Source: Streptomyces sp. NRRL F-2580 (GTDB lineage: Bacteria > Actinomycetota > Actinomycetes > Streptomycetales > Streptomycetaceae). Taken from it: a stretch of DNA of 64,000 nt. The number at the start of each line of letters is the position of its first letter. The first letter of the stretch is position 1. The notes beneath the pieces are model-generated. The model was given only the letters and a program-made list of their open reading frames with translations. It was not told the DNA's origin and did no database searches. A program made the position numbers and the translations under genes. The stretch covers positions 62,001 through 126,000 of the forward strand of contig NZ_JOIR01000022.1 in NCBI RefSeq assembly GCF_000720115.1, written 5' to 3'. Positions 1 through 8,130 of this stretch are shown here, piece by piece.

Positions 1-2
1 TG

Positions 3-905
3 TGGCGCGGGCTCCGGGAGTCGGTGCCGGGCTCGGTGGTCTACCGGCAGGGGGAGACGGTGACGGCCGTGGGGGCGGCCGGGACCGCGGGCGCCGAGGT
101 GCGGCTCGCGGGCGGCTCCGTCGAGCGGTACGACCTGGTCGTCGGCGCCGACGGGTACCGCTCTGTGGTGCGCGAGGCGCTCTGCCCGCGGTCCCGGCCG
201 CACTACGCCGGGTACGTGTGCTGGCGCGGGAACGTCGACGCGGCGCGGCTGGCGGTGCTCGGCAGCGAAGCGGACTCGGTGCCGGAGGCGGTGACCACGG
301 TCTGCTTCGCGGGCGGCACCTGCGTGGTCTACCGCATCCCCGGGCCGGACGGGCCGCGGGTGAACTGGGTGCTCTACGCCCCGCCGCCGCGCGGCGGCGG
401 GCTGCGCTTCGACGACGCGACGAGCTTCCCGCCGGGTGGGCTGACGCCCGAACTGGCGGAGCATCTCGGCGCGTTGCTCGACCGGGAGTTCCCGCCGTAC
501 TGGGGGCGGGCGCTCGCGCTGACTCCTCCGGCGGACACCTTCGTGCAGCCCATCTACGACCTGGAGACGGCCCGCACCGCCGCGGGCCGGCTGCTGCTCG
601 CGGGCGACGCGGCCACCGTCGTACGTCCGCACAACACGAGCGGCGCCGCCAAGGCCCTGCAGGATGCCACCGCCCTCGCCGAGGGGTGGCGCCGCGTCGG
701 GTCCTTCGAGGAGCTGCTGCACGGCTACGAGGAGTCCCGCGGCGCCGCCGGACGGGAACTGGTCGCGCTGGCCCGACGGCTGGGCCGGGCCCAGGTCGAG
801 GAGACCCCGGCCTGGGCGGCCATGGACGGCGGCGGGATGGCGGCGTGGTGGCAGGGCCAGCTGGCGGGGGCCCCGGGCATCGGGGGCCAGGCGATGGCTC
901 CGTAG
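3..905 (+). CDS. FAD-dependent monooxygenase, C-terminal part (5' end outside window)
   Basis: This frame is open from the first bases of the window, so the N-terminal Rossmann motif lies upstream and only about 300 residues are seen. An internal LVVGADGYRSVVR stretch matches the DG motif of PHBH-type flavin hydroxylases. A later GDAATVVRPH segment followed by KALQDA matches the second FAD-binding GD motif in the form seen in 2,6-dihydroxypyridine hydroxylase-like enzymes. These enzymes hydroxylate aromatic or heteroaromatic substrates with NAD(P)H and O2 in the cytosol. The substrate cannot be told. The gene ends with TAG and is convergent with the next gene. Confidence 0.85.
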   Translation, partial: WRGLRESVPGSVVYRQGETVTAVGAAGTAGAEVRLAGGSVERYDLVVGADGYRSVVREALCPRSRPHYAGYVCWRGNVDAARLAVLGSEADSVPEAVTTVCFAGGTCVVYRIPGPDGPRVNWVLYAPPPRGGGLRFDDATSFPPGGLTPELAEHLGALLDREFPPYWGRALALTPPADTFVQPIYDLETARTAAGRLLLAGDAATVVRPHNTSGAAKALQDATALAEGWRRVGSFEELLHGYEESRGAAGRELVALARRLGRAQVEETPAWAAMDGGGMAAWWQGQLAGAPGIGGQAMAP

Positions 906-973
906 ACCCGGCCCGGCCACCGCCCGCCCACCCGCCGAGCGCACGCCACCGACCACCCGCCGCCGCCCGTCGG

Positions 974-1600
974 CTACCGTCCGTTGATGACGGTGTTGCC
1001 GGTGATCGCGCCGTCCGCGCCGGAGACGGTGACCGCGTGGCGGACGCCGTCCGGTCCGAGGACCACGGCCAGCCATGCGCTGCCGCCGCCGTCCTGCGCG
1101 ATCACGCGCAGGCTCTCCACCTTCCCGCCCGTCACGGCCGCGGCGGCCTTGTCGGCCGCGTCCCCGATGGCGAGGGCGGGCAGGGGCGCCGGGGCGGCCT
1201 TGTGCAGTCCCCCCTTTCCACCGGGACCACCGGGAACTCCGGGTGCGTCCGGCGCGCCGGGACCGAAGAGCTCCGCACGCCGCTCGGACACCTGCGGACC
1301 GCCGCGGCCGTCCTTGCGCTCGTGGGGCGGTTCGACGCCCTGCGGGCCGTGCTTGAACCCGCCCTTCTCACCGGGCTCGGCCCACACGAGGCGCGGACCC
1401 CGTCCCCCGGGCCCGTCGTGGCGTTCGGCCACGGCGACCGCCGCCACTCCCCCGCCGACGACGACCACGGCCGCGCCCGCCACCACCCAGCGGGCGGTCT
1501 TGGTACGCGGCACCAGGCGGCCCAGGGCCGCTCGCTTGCGGGCTCCGGCCTCCGGCGCGGTCTCGGGCTGCTCGGACGGCGGCGGGACAGAATCAGACAT
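974..1600 (-). CDS. Membrane-anchored PepSY-like protein
   Basis: 208 residues from the ATG at 1600 (MSDSVPPPSEQ), chosen because a GAGGAG Shine-Dalgarno sits about 8 nt upstream; the longer open frame above it lacks one. A basic segment is followed by one strong membrane helix (about residues 35-55, rich in V, G and A). Next comes a Gly/Pro-rich linker, then a C-terminal domain with alternating strands (GKVESLRVIAQDGG, HAVTVSGADG) that resembles PepSY. Such genes often sit beside OmpR-type two-component pairs and probably act as an envelope sensor or accessory. It is divergent from the response regulator and shares its control region. The PepSY assignment is by pattern only. Confidence 0.65.
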   Translation of the reverse strand: MSDSVPPPSEQPETAPEAGARKRAALGRLVPRTKTARWVVAGAAVVVVGGGVAAVAVAERHDGPGGRGPRLVWAEPGEKGGFKHGPQGVEPPHERKDGRGGPQVSERRAELFGPGAPDAPGVPGGPGGKGGLHKAAPAPLPALAIGDAADKAAAAVTGGKVESLRVIAQDGGGSAWLAVVLGPDGVRHAVTVSGADGAITGNTVINGR

Positions 1601-1653
1601 ACAGGCACTCCTCAGAACAACCGGGCACCACGCCCGGCTCGGTCCCGAGCATG

Positions 1654-1701
1654 CTGAGCGCATGCTGAAGCCCCGCTGAAGCCACCTGAAGACCTCTTCA
1701 G
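1654..1701. promoter_or_regulatory. Phased CTGAAG repeats, likely response-regulator operator
   Basis: CTGAGC at 1654 and CTGAAG at 1665, 1676 and 1686 recur every 10-11 bp. An inverted CTTCAG follows at 1696. Helically phased direct hexamers are the usual binding pattern of OmpR/PhoB regulators. The array lies between the divergent PepSY-like gene and the response regulator, so it may control both. Confidence 0.55.
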
Positions 1702-1735
1702 CCTGCGGTGGACAGGGCCTGAGATCCTGTCCGGC

Positions 1736-2413
1736 ATGCGCGTACTGGTGGTGGAGGACGAACGACGGCTGGCCGTGGCCCTGCAGCGGGGGCTCCAGTC
1801 GGAGGGATTCTCGGTGGACGTGGCCCTCGACGGGCCCCAGGGCCTGTGGATGGCCACCGAGCACGATTACGACCTGATCGTGCTCGACATCATGCTGCCC
1901 GGGCTGAACGGCTACCGGGTCTGCTCGAAGCTGCGCGCCGCCGGCAACGAGTCGGGGATCCTGATGCTCACGGCGAAGGACGGCGAGTACGACGAGGCGG
2001 AGGCCCTGGACACCGGCGCCGACGACTTCCTGTCCAAGCCGTTCTCCTACCTAGTCCTGGTCGCCCGGCTGCGCGCGCTCGGGCGGCGCACGGGCCGCCG
2101 GCGCCCGCAGGTGATGCGGTTCGGCGACCTGGTGATCGACCCGGCCCGGCACTCCTGTTCCCGTGGCGCCACGGAGATCCGGCTGACCGCGCGGGAGTTC
2201 GCGGTGCTGGAGTACCTGGCCCGGCGCTCCGGCGAGGTGGTGCCCAAGCGGGACATACTGGAACAGGTGTGGGACAGCGCCTTCGACGGCGATCCCAATG
2301 TCGTGGAGGTCCACGTCAGCGCCGTGCGCCGCAAGATCGACGCTCCGTTCGGCCGCGCCGCGCTGGAGACCGTACGCGGAGCCGGGTACCGGCTGGCGGT
2401 CGACGGTGGCTGA
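1736..2413 (+). CDS. OmpR-family response regulator
   Basis: 225 residues, standard for the family. The receiver domain (1-115) has the acidic pair at E7/D8, phospho-acceptor D51 in VLDIMLPG, T79 and K101 before a proline. The C-terminal winged helix (about 130-222) has the typical VEVHVSAVRRKID recognition region and ends in GAGYRL. The protein should be phosphorylated by the kinase that follows and bind DNA, probably at the phased CTGAAG repeats just upstream. The stop overlaps the kinase start by 8 nt, so the pair is translationally coupled. Confidence 0.95.
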   Translation: MRVLVVEDERRLAVALQRGLQSEGFSVDVALDGPQGLWMATEHDYDLIVLDIMLPGLNGYRVCSKLRAAGNESGILMLTAKDGEYDEAEALDTGADDFLSKPFSYLVLVARLRALGRRTGRRRPQVMRFGDLVIDPARHSCSRGATEIRLTAREFAVLEYLARRSGEVVPKRDILEQVWDSAFDGDPNVVEVHVSAVRRKIDAPFGRAALETVRGAGYRLAVDGG

Positions 2414-3869
2414 GCGTCCCGGCGCGCGCCCCCGTCCGCTTCCCCGCTTCCGCCGTCGGGCGGGCGGCGCCTTGCGGGCGGTGCCGGCCGCGGTCCTGAG
2501 GCGTTGGCCGGCGCTGCGGCGGCTGTGGCCCACCACCGTGCGGGCCCGGGCCACCGTGGGCGCCAGTGTGGTGGTGGCCGCCGCGCTGTCCCTCGCCTCG
2601 TTCGCCCTGCTCGGGCTGCTGGAGGCCAACCTGCTGCGCAACGCGGAGAACGACGCCCGGCGGCAGGCGGAGACGGTGGCCCAGCTCGCCGCCACCGGGA
2701 AGCTGGGGCGCGTCCGCGCGCCCGCCCGCGGCGTCGAGTTCGTCCAGGTGGTGAGCGCCGACGGGCGGGTGCTGTTCGCCAGCCCGAACCTGCTGGACGT
2801 GCCCCCGCTCCCGCCGGCCGTCCCGGGGCTGCCGGGGCCCCGCGTCCACACCTGGAAGGTCCGCCCGTTCGGCGGCGAACACCGTCAGCGGGTCGTCCAG
2901 GTCATCACGGACACCCCGGACGGGCCGGCCACCGTCTACGCCGGCGCCTCGCTGCGGGACGCGGACGCGGCCGACGACACCACGACCGCCGCCCTCGTCA
3001 TCGGCATGCCCCTGTTGCTGGCGATGGTCGCCCTGGTGACCTGGAGGGTCACCGGTCACGCGCTGAGGCCGGTGGAGGAGATCCGCGCCGAGGTCGCCGC
3101 GATCTCCGACCGCGACCTGCACCGCAGGGTGCCGGTGCCGGCCACCCACGACGAGGTCGCCCGCCTGGCGGAGACCATGAACGCCACCCTCGACCGGCTG
3201 GAGGCCTCCGGCATCCGCCAGCGGCAGTTCATCGCCGACGCCTCCCACGAACTGCGCAGTCCCATCACCGTCCTGCGCACGCAGCTGGAAGTGGCCCTGG
3301 CCGTCCGGGACCCGGAGCTGTGGCCCGAGCTGATCGGCGGAGCCCTGGAGGACATCGAACGGCTCCAGCACCTCGCGGCCGATCTGCTGCTGCTCGCGCG
3401 CATCGACGCGGCCCAGCCCGTGGCGGCCGTCCCGCTGGACCTGACCGCCCTGGTGCGCGAGGTGGTGGCGGGCCGCCTCGGCGACCGGGTCCCCGTACGG
3501 ACGGACCTCGAAGCGGACGTCGAGGTCACCGCGAGCGCGCTGTGGCTCGGCCGGGTGGTCACCAACCTCGTCGACAACGCGCAGCGCTACGCCGTCCAGA
3601 GCGTGGACGTCACCCTGCGCACTACGGGACGCGGCGCGGTGCTGGAGGTCGTCGACGACGGTCCCGGCATTCCCGCGGCGGACCGGGAGCGGGTCTTCGA
3701 GCGCTTCACCCGGCTCGACGACTCGCGCAGCCGCGACCACGGCGGGGCGGGGCTGGGGCTGGCGATCGCGCGCGATCTGAGTGCCCATCACGGCGGAACG
3801 CTGACGGCCGAGGGCTCCCTGCGGGGGGCGCGGCTGGTGCTGCGACTGCCCGTGACACGTCAGCCCTGA
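2406..3869 (+). CDS. Sensor histidine kinase
   Basis: 487 residues from the GTG at 2406, which overlaps the regulator's stop; the open frame extends further 5' but only inside the regulator gene. Transmembrane helices lie at about 50-72 and 195-217, enclosing an extracytoplasmic sensor loop of roughly 120 residues. A HAMP segment follows. The dimerisation box FIADASHELRSP carries the phosphorylatable H281. The ATPase domain has the N box (around N387, NLVDNAQRY), DDGPGIP and GAGLGLAIA. It is a classical membrane kinase acting on the regulator encoded upstream. The signal is unknown; the divergent PepSY-like protein may modulate it. Confidence 0.95.
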   Translation: MAERPGARPRPLPRFRRRAGGALRAVPAAVLRRWPALRRLWPTTVRARATVGASVVVAAALSLASFALLGLLEANLLRNAENDARRQAETVAQLAATGKLGRVRAPARGVEFVQVVSADGRVLFASPNLLDVPPLPPAVPGLPGPRVHTWKVRPFGGEHRQRVVQVITDTPDGPATVYAGASLRDADAADDTTTAALVIGMPLLLAMVALVTWRVTGHALRPVEEIRAEVAAISDRDLHRRVPVPATHDEVARLAETMNATLDRLEASGIRQRQFIADASHELRSPITVLRTQLEVALAVRDPELWPELIGGALEDIERLQHLAADLLLLARIDAAQPVAAVPLDLTALVREVVAGRLGDRVPVRTDLEADVEVTASALWLGRVVTNLVDNAQRYAVQSVDVTLRTTGRGAVLEVVDDGPGIPAADRERVFERFTRLDDSRSRDHGGAGLGLAIARDLSAHHGGTLTAEGSLRGARLVLRLPVTRQP

Positions 3870-4211
3870 CCGCTCCGCTCCACCGCGTCGGACAGGCCGT
3901 GCGGATCGTCGCCACGCGGGACAGGGGCCTCAGCCCATGAACAACTGCCTGAGTTTCCCAGGCATCAGCCTGGCCGACGGCGAGATGGATGGACAGGGCG
4001 GCGGGCGGATCGAGCCGGCGGTTCCACCCTCGGGGTGCGGGGGTACGCAGTCCGGCGAGCATGCCGCGGACCGTACGGCGTCCCGGACCAACCGCATGGG
4101 GCGAGCGGAAAATGCGGTGCTCCGGTCCGGCCCGCGATCTAGACTCGCCGTACGCGCTGCCGACCGGGCACCGCGCGCCTCATACCGAGTGAAGAGAAGG
4201 GGAGTCCGGCC
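3870..4211. other. Intergenic region with possible promoter
   Basis: No convincing gene; the open frames here have poor codon bias and no usable Shine-Dalgarno. A TAGACT hexamer at 4140-4145 could be a -10 box driving the leader ORF and the EF-G gene downstream. No clear -35 was recognised. Confidence 0.3.
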
Positions 4212-4331
4212 ATGCGCACGCACCGCACCGCCGTCTTCGCTCCCCCGTCCCGGTACGACGTGATCCCGGTGTCTCGCGGCGCGCGGTGCCGGCCGCGCGG
4301 CCGTCACCGTACCCCCGTGACGCACTTCTAG
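4212..4331 (+). CDS. Possible 39-residue leader peptide upstream of EF-G paralogue
   Basis: A short frame starting ATG (MRTHRTAVFAPPSRYD...) and ending TAG has an excellent Shine-Dalgarno (AAGGGGAG about 8 nt before the ATG). The peptide is Arg/His-rich in its C-terminal half and matches no family I recognise. It sits 162 nt before the EF-G-like gene, in the same direction, with a hairpin between. This layout recalls translational attenuators that sense slow ribosomes, but that role is inference. It could instead be a small independent protein or a chance frame. Confidence 0.4.
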   Translation: MRTHRTAVFAPPSRYDVIPVSRGARCRPRGRHRTPVTHF

Positions 4332-4377
4332 ATTTCTTCGGGTTCCCTGCCTTCCCGCTTCCCGTACGCCACCGCCC

Positions 4378-4396
4378 GCCCGGACCTCCTCCGGGC
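4378..4396 (+). promoter_or_regulatory. Hairpin in the leader of the EF-G paralogue
   Basis: GCCCGGA (4378-4384) and TCCGGGC (4390-4396) form a perfect 7-bp stem with loop CCTCC. The loop has an anti-Shine-Dalgarno-like sequence that could pair with GGAG in the leader ORF's ribosome site. There is no U-tract, so it is not a classical terminator. Confidence 0.35.
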
Positions 4397-4493
4397 ATGG
4401 CGGCGACGGTGCTGCGGCCGCGTGCGGGGCCCCGAGGATCGCGTACGGGAATCGCGCCGCCCCTTTCCCTCTTCACTCGAAAGGCCTAGGGCC

Positions 4494-6566
4494 ATGCGTG
4501 CCAACGGGCGACCCCTCACCACCAATTCCCTCACCGCCGTCCGCAATCTGGGCATCCTCGCCCACGTCGACGCCGGCAAGACCACGCTCACCGAACGCGT
4601 CCTGTTCGCAACCGGTGCCACCCACAAACGGGGCGAGGTCCATGCCGGAACGACCGTCACCGACTACGACCCCCAGGAACGCGACCGCGGCATCACCATC
4701 TTCGCCGCGGCCGTGAGCTGCACCTGGGACGGACATCGCGTCAACCTGATCGACACCCCGGGGCACGTCGACTTCTCCGACGAGGTCGAGCGTTCCCTGC
4801 GGGTGCTGGACGGGGCGGTCGCGGTGTTCGACGCCGTCGCCGGGGTCGAATCGCAGAGCGAGTCGGTGTGGCGGCAGGCCGACCGGCACGGTGTGCCGCG
4901 GATCGCGTTCGTCAACAAGCTGGACCGGGCCGGCGCCGACCTCGACACGGCGGTCGCGTCGATCCGCGAACGGCTGGGCGCCGTACCCCTCGTGGTGCAG
5001 CTGCCCATCGGACGGGAGGACGCGTTCACCGGCGTCGTCGACCTGCTGACGATGCGCGCGCTCCACTGGCACGCCGGCTCCGACACGTACGAGGCGGGGC
5101 CGGTCCCCGAGCCGCTGCGCGAGGAGGCGGACCGGCGGCGCCGGCTCCTGGAGGAGACGGTGGCGGAGCTGCACGCCGAGGCGCTGGAGGAGTTCTGCAC
5201 CACCTCGGCGCTGACCGGGCGGACACTGGCCCGCGCCCTGCGCGAGCTGACCCTGCGCGGGGACGGCGTCGTGGTGCTGTGCGGCTCGGCGTACCGCAAC
5301 CGCGGGATCGAGCCCTTGCTGGACGCGGTCCTGGCGTACCTGCCCTCGCCCGCCGACATGCCGCCCGTACGGGGTGTGGCGGACGGCGCGGAGCAGGAGC
5401 GCGCGCCCGATCCGGCGGGGCCGTTCACGGCCCTCGCCTTCAAGGTGACGGCGACCGCGACGGGGCGGCTCACCTATCTGCGGGTGTACGCCGGCAAGTT
5501 GCGCAAGGGCGCGACCGTACTGGACGCGGCCACGGGCCGGACGGAGCGGGTCGGCCGGATCCTGCGGGTCCAGGCCGACCGGCACGAGGAACGGGAGGAG
5601 GCGGGGGCCGGTGACATCGTCGCCGTGATCGGGCTCAAGGCCGCCCGGGCGGGCACGACCCTGTGCGCGCCGGGGGCCGCGCTGGTCCTCGAACCGCCCT
5701 CGGTGGCCGAACCGGTGGTGTCGGTGGCGGTCGAGGCGCGGCGCGCCGGCGACACCGGGCGGCTCTCGGCGGCCCTGATGCGGCTCGCCGAGGAGGACCC
5801 CTCGCTGGTGGTCCGGTCCGACGCGGAGACCGGGCAGACCGTGCTGTCGGGGATGGGTGAACTGCACCTGGAGGTCGCGGCGGAGAAGATCCGCAGCGGC
5901 CACGGGGTGGAGGTCGTCGTCGGCCGGCCGCAGGTCTCCTACCGGGAGACCGTCGTGCGCGGGGTGACGGGCCTGGTCTACCGGCACGTCAAACAGGACG
6001 GTGGCGCGGGCCAGTTCGCGCACGTCGTCGTCGATGTCGAGCCGTTGGAGGAGGCCGCCTTCGAGTTCCGGTCGGCGGTCATCGGCGGGCGCGTGCCGCC
6101 GGAGTACGCGCGTGCCGTCGAGGCGGGCTGCCGGGACGCCCTCGCCGAGGGCCCGCTCGGCGGCCATCCGGTGACGGGCCTCCGGGTCACGCTCACCGAC
6201 GGGGCGACCCACTCCAAGGACTCCTCGGAGATGGCGTTCCGGGCGGCGGGCCGGTTCGCGCTGCGCGAGGCGCTGCGCCTGAGCGCGGTGGAACTGCTGG
6301 AGCCGGTCGTGGAGGTGACGGTGACCGTTCCGGAGGACGGGGTGGGCGGTGTGCTGGGTGACCTGGCGGCCCGTCGCGGCCGGGTCTCGGGGTCCACGGC
6401 GGGGTCCGGGACCGCGGTGGTCACGGCGACCGTTCCGCTGGCCGAGCTGTTCGGCTACGCGTCCAGGCTGCGCGGCCGTACCCAGGGCCGGGGCACGTTC
6501 ACCACCCGCCCGGCCGGTCTCGCGCCGGTCCCGGCCTCGGTGGCGGCGGCCCTGCCGGCTCGCTGA
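4494..6566 (+). CDS. Elongation factor G paralogue (EF-G-like GTPase)
   Basis: 690 residues, close to normal EF-G length. The start at ATG 4494 ([10 protein letters not shown]) places the G1 motif AHVDAGKTT at residues 23-31. DTPGH follows at 87-91 and NKLD at 141-144. Domain II and the EF-G-type domain IV ([23 protein letters not shown]) are complete, which separates it from shorter LepA or TetM/OtrA-type proteins. The regions normally containing switch I read RGITIFAAA. Streptomyces often have a second, diverged EF-G beside the main fusA; its role may be recycling or stress/antibiotic-linked translocation. It is not next to rpsL/rpsG/tuf, supporting a paralogue rather than the housekeeping copy. 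Confidence 0.85.
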   Translation: MRANGRPLTTNSLTAVRNLGILAHVDAGKTTLTERVLFATGATHKRGEVHAGTTVTDYDPQERDRGITIFAAAVSCTWDGHRVNLIDTPGHVDFSDEVERSLRVLDGAVAVFDAVAGVESQSESVWRQADRHGVPRIAFVNKLDRAGADLDTAVASIRERLGAVPLVVQLPIGREDAFTGVVDLLTMRALHWHAGSDTYEAGPVPEPLREEADRRRRLLEETVAELHAEALEEFCTTSALTGRTLARALRELTLRGDGVVVLCGSAYRNRGIEPLLDAVLAYLPSPADMPPVRGVADGAEQERAPDPAGPFTALAFKVTATATGRLTYLRVYAGKLRKGATVLDAATGRTERVGRILRVQADRHEEREEAGAGDIVAVIGLKAARAGTTLCAPGAALVLEPPSVAEPVVSVAVEARRAGDTGRLSAALMRLAEEDPSLVVRSDAETGQTVLSGMGELHLEVAAEKIRSGHGVEVVVGRPQVSYRETVVRGVTGLVYRHVKQDGGAGQFAHVVVDVEPLEEAAFEFRSAVIGGRVPPEYARAVEAGCRDALAEGPLGGHPVTGLRVTLTDGATHSKDSSEMAFRAAGRFALREALRLSAVELLEPVVEVTVTVPEDGVGGVLGDLAARRGRVSGSTAGSGTAVVTATVPLAELFGYASRLRGRTQGRGTFTTRPAGLAPVPASVAAALPAR

Positions 6567-6579
6567 CCGCCCCGCGCTA

Positions 6580-6610
6580 GTCTGCGTGGACCCCTCGGGT
6601 CCACGCAGAC
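6580..6610. terminator. Perfect 14-bp stem-loop between EF-G paralogue and nitrobindin-like gene
   Basis: GTCTGCGTGGACCC (6580-6593) pairs perfectly with 6597-6610 around a CTC loop. It lies after the EF-G stop and only 4 nt before the Shine-Dalgarno of the next gene. It could end EF-G transcription or, since a TAGTCT (-10 like) overlaps its left arm at 6578-6583, be a structured leader or operator. There is no T-run. Confidence 0.5.
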
Positions 6611-6623
6611 AGGCAAGGTGAAC

Positions 6624-7175
6624 ATGTTCGAGCCGGTGCAGGAGAATCCCTACCCCGACAGCCACGTCCTGGGCGAGGGCCCCGAGCCGCACCCGCTGCT
6701 GCGGCCCGTGCTGCCCCTGCTCGGGCGCTGGGCCGGTCGGGGGCAGGGCGAGTACCCGACGCTGGAGAAGGACTTCCGGTACGCGCAGGAGATCACCTTC
6801 AGCCACGACGGCCGCCCTTTCCTGCGCTACGAGGCACGGGCGTGGCTGATCGACGACTCGGGGGCCCCGGTCCGTCCCGCGGGACGTGAGGCGGGGTGGT
6901 GGCGGGTGATGCCCGACGCCTCCCTGGAGGTCGTGCTCGCCCACCCCACCGGGATCGTCGAGACCTACGTGGGCCGGGTGTCCGGTACGGAGATCGAGAT
7001 CGAGACCAAGGACGTGTCGCTGACCCCGCTGGCCAAGGAGGTCACCGGCACGCGGCGCCGCTACACCGTCGACGGCGAGGAGATGACGGTCCTCCACGAC
7101 ATGGCCGCGGTGGGGCAGCCGCTGCAGCACCACCTCACGACGCACCTGCGCCGACGCCCCTCCCAGGGCCGCTGA
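6624..7175 (+). CDS. Nitrobindin-like heme-binding beta-barrel protein
   Basis: 183 residues from ATG 6624, preceded by AAGG. The N-terminal signature [14 protein letters not shown] matches the GxWxGxGxGxYP motif of nitrobindins (THAP4 C-terminal/DUF1794 family), followed by a ten-strand barrel pattern and a C-terminal histidine region (LQHHL) where the heme ligand usually lies. Family members bind ferric heme and can react with NO or peroxynitrite. It acts in the cytosol, with no signal peptide. The gene stands alone behind a strong stem-loop. Confidence 0.85.
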   Translation: MFEPVQENPYPDSHVLGEGPEPHPLLRPVLPLLGRWAGRGQGEYPTLEKDFRYAQEITFSHDGRPFLRYEARAWLIDDSGAPVRPAGREAGWWRVMPDASLEVVLAHPTGIVETYVGRVSGTEIEIETKDVSLTPLAKEVTGTRRRYTVDGEEMTVLHDMAAVGQPLQHHLTTHLRRRPSQGR

Positions 7176-7305
7176 GTCCCGCACCCGCCCTGGAAAGGCG
7201 CCGCGAGATCACCCGCGTGCCCGGCACGGGCTGCGGGTGCTCCCGTACGCGCCGTCGCATAGTCGTGGCAGGCCCCGTGACGGCGGCGGCGTACCGGAGG
7301 GAGTG

Positions 7306-8130
7306 ATGGTGGTGGAGCTCGGACGACGTGCCGCGCTGGCGGCGCTGCTGACCGCGGGTCTCGTAGCCGGTTCCGGCGCCGCGGCGGCGCGGACGGGCGC
7401 TCAGCCCACCGCTCCGGCCCCGGGCGGCCGGGACGCCGGGGGTCCGCTCGCCGGTCCGCGCCCGCCGGCCTCGCTCCTCGGCAGTGAGATCCGCCGGCTG
7501 CCCACCTCGCGCAAGGTCATCGCGCTCACCTTCAACGCCGCGTGGGACGAGGCCGGCGTCGACACCGTGCTCGCCGAACTGCGGCGGCGGAAACTGCCCG
7601 CCACCTTCTTCCCGACCGGGCAGTTCGCCGAGGCGCACCCCGCGGCGGTGCGCGCCTTGGGCGCCGCGCACGGCCTCGGCAACCACTCGTACAGCCACCC
7701 GTACTTCGGCGAGATCAGTACGGCGGAGCGGGCCGAGGAGGTGCGCCGCGCCGACGCGGCGATCCGGACGGCGTCCGGGACGGAGCCGCTTCCGTTCTTC
7801 CGTTTCCCCTACAGCTCCACCACCCGGCAGTCCGTCGCCGACGTCAACGACCTGGGCTACGCGGCGATCGAGTTCACCGCGGACACCAACGGCTACCTCG
7901 GGCCGGACGGGGGCATGACCGTGGACGAGGCGGTCGAGCGGGCCGTCGACGCCTTCACCCCCGGAGCGATCATCCAGATGCACGTCGGCAGCAACGGCGA
8001 CGGCGTCGTCCTCGACGCCGAAGCCCTCCCGCTGATCGTCGACGCTGCGCAGGCCGACGGCTACGAGGTCATCGACCTGCGCGCGTTCCTGAGCGCGCCG
8101 GCTTCCCCCGCTGCCGGCGGGGCCCGGTAG
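7306..8130 (+). CDS. Secreted polysaccharide deacetylase (NodB domain) with altered motif 1
   Basis: 274 residues from ATG 7306, with GGAGGG 4 nt upstream. An N-terminal signal (about 1-32, RR followed by an Ala/Leu-rich stretch) suggests export, possibly by Tat. The NodB fold shows motif 2 HSYSH at 127-131, motif 3 RFPYSS and the late histidine in IQMHVG. Motif 1, normally TFDDG, reads TFNAAW at 75-80, so the aspartates used for catalysis and metal binding are replaced at that spot. The domain is otherwise intact. The protein may deacetylate peptidoglycan or chitin-type glycans, or act differently without the usual base. The 3' end overlaps the antiporter gene by 62 nt, tail to tail. Confidence 0.85.
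   Translation: MVVELGRRAALAALLTAGLVAGSGAAAARTGAQPTAPAPGGRDAGGPLAGPRPPASLLGSEIRRLPTSRKVIALTFNAAWDEAGVDTVLAELRRRKLPATFFPTGQFAEAHPAAVRALGAAHGLGNHSYSHPYFGEISTAERAEEVRRADAAIRTASGTEPLPFFRFPYSSTTRQSVADVNDLGYAAIEFTADTNGYLGPDGGMTVDEAVERAVDAFTPGAIIQMHVGSNGDGVVLDAEALPLIVDAAQADGYEVIDLRAFLSAPASPAAGGAR

Noticed and set aside
2..1657. 551-residue plus-strand open frame covering the start of the window
   Set aside because: Arg/Gly/Ala-rich translation with no motifs; it is the out-of-frame shadow of the monooxygenase and the minus-strand PepSY-like gene.
4473..7184. 903-residue minus-strand open frame
   Set aside because: Antisense shadow of the EF-G and nitrobindin genes, which carry clear family motifs on the plus strand.
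8069..8130. 62-nt overlap of the deacetylase and antiporter genes as a special antisense system
   Set aside because: Short convergent overlaps are common in compact genomes and both reading frames are normal.
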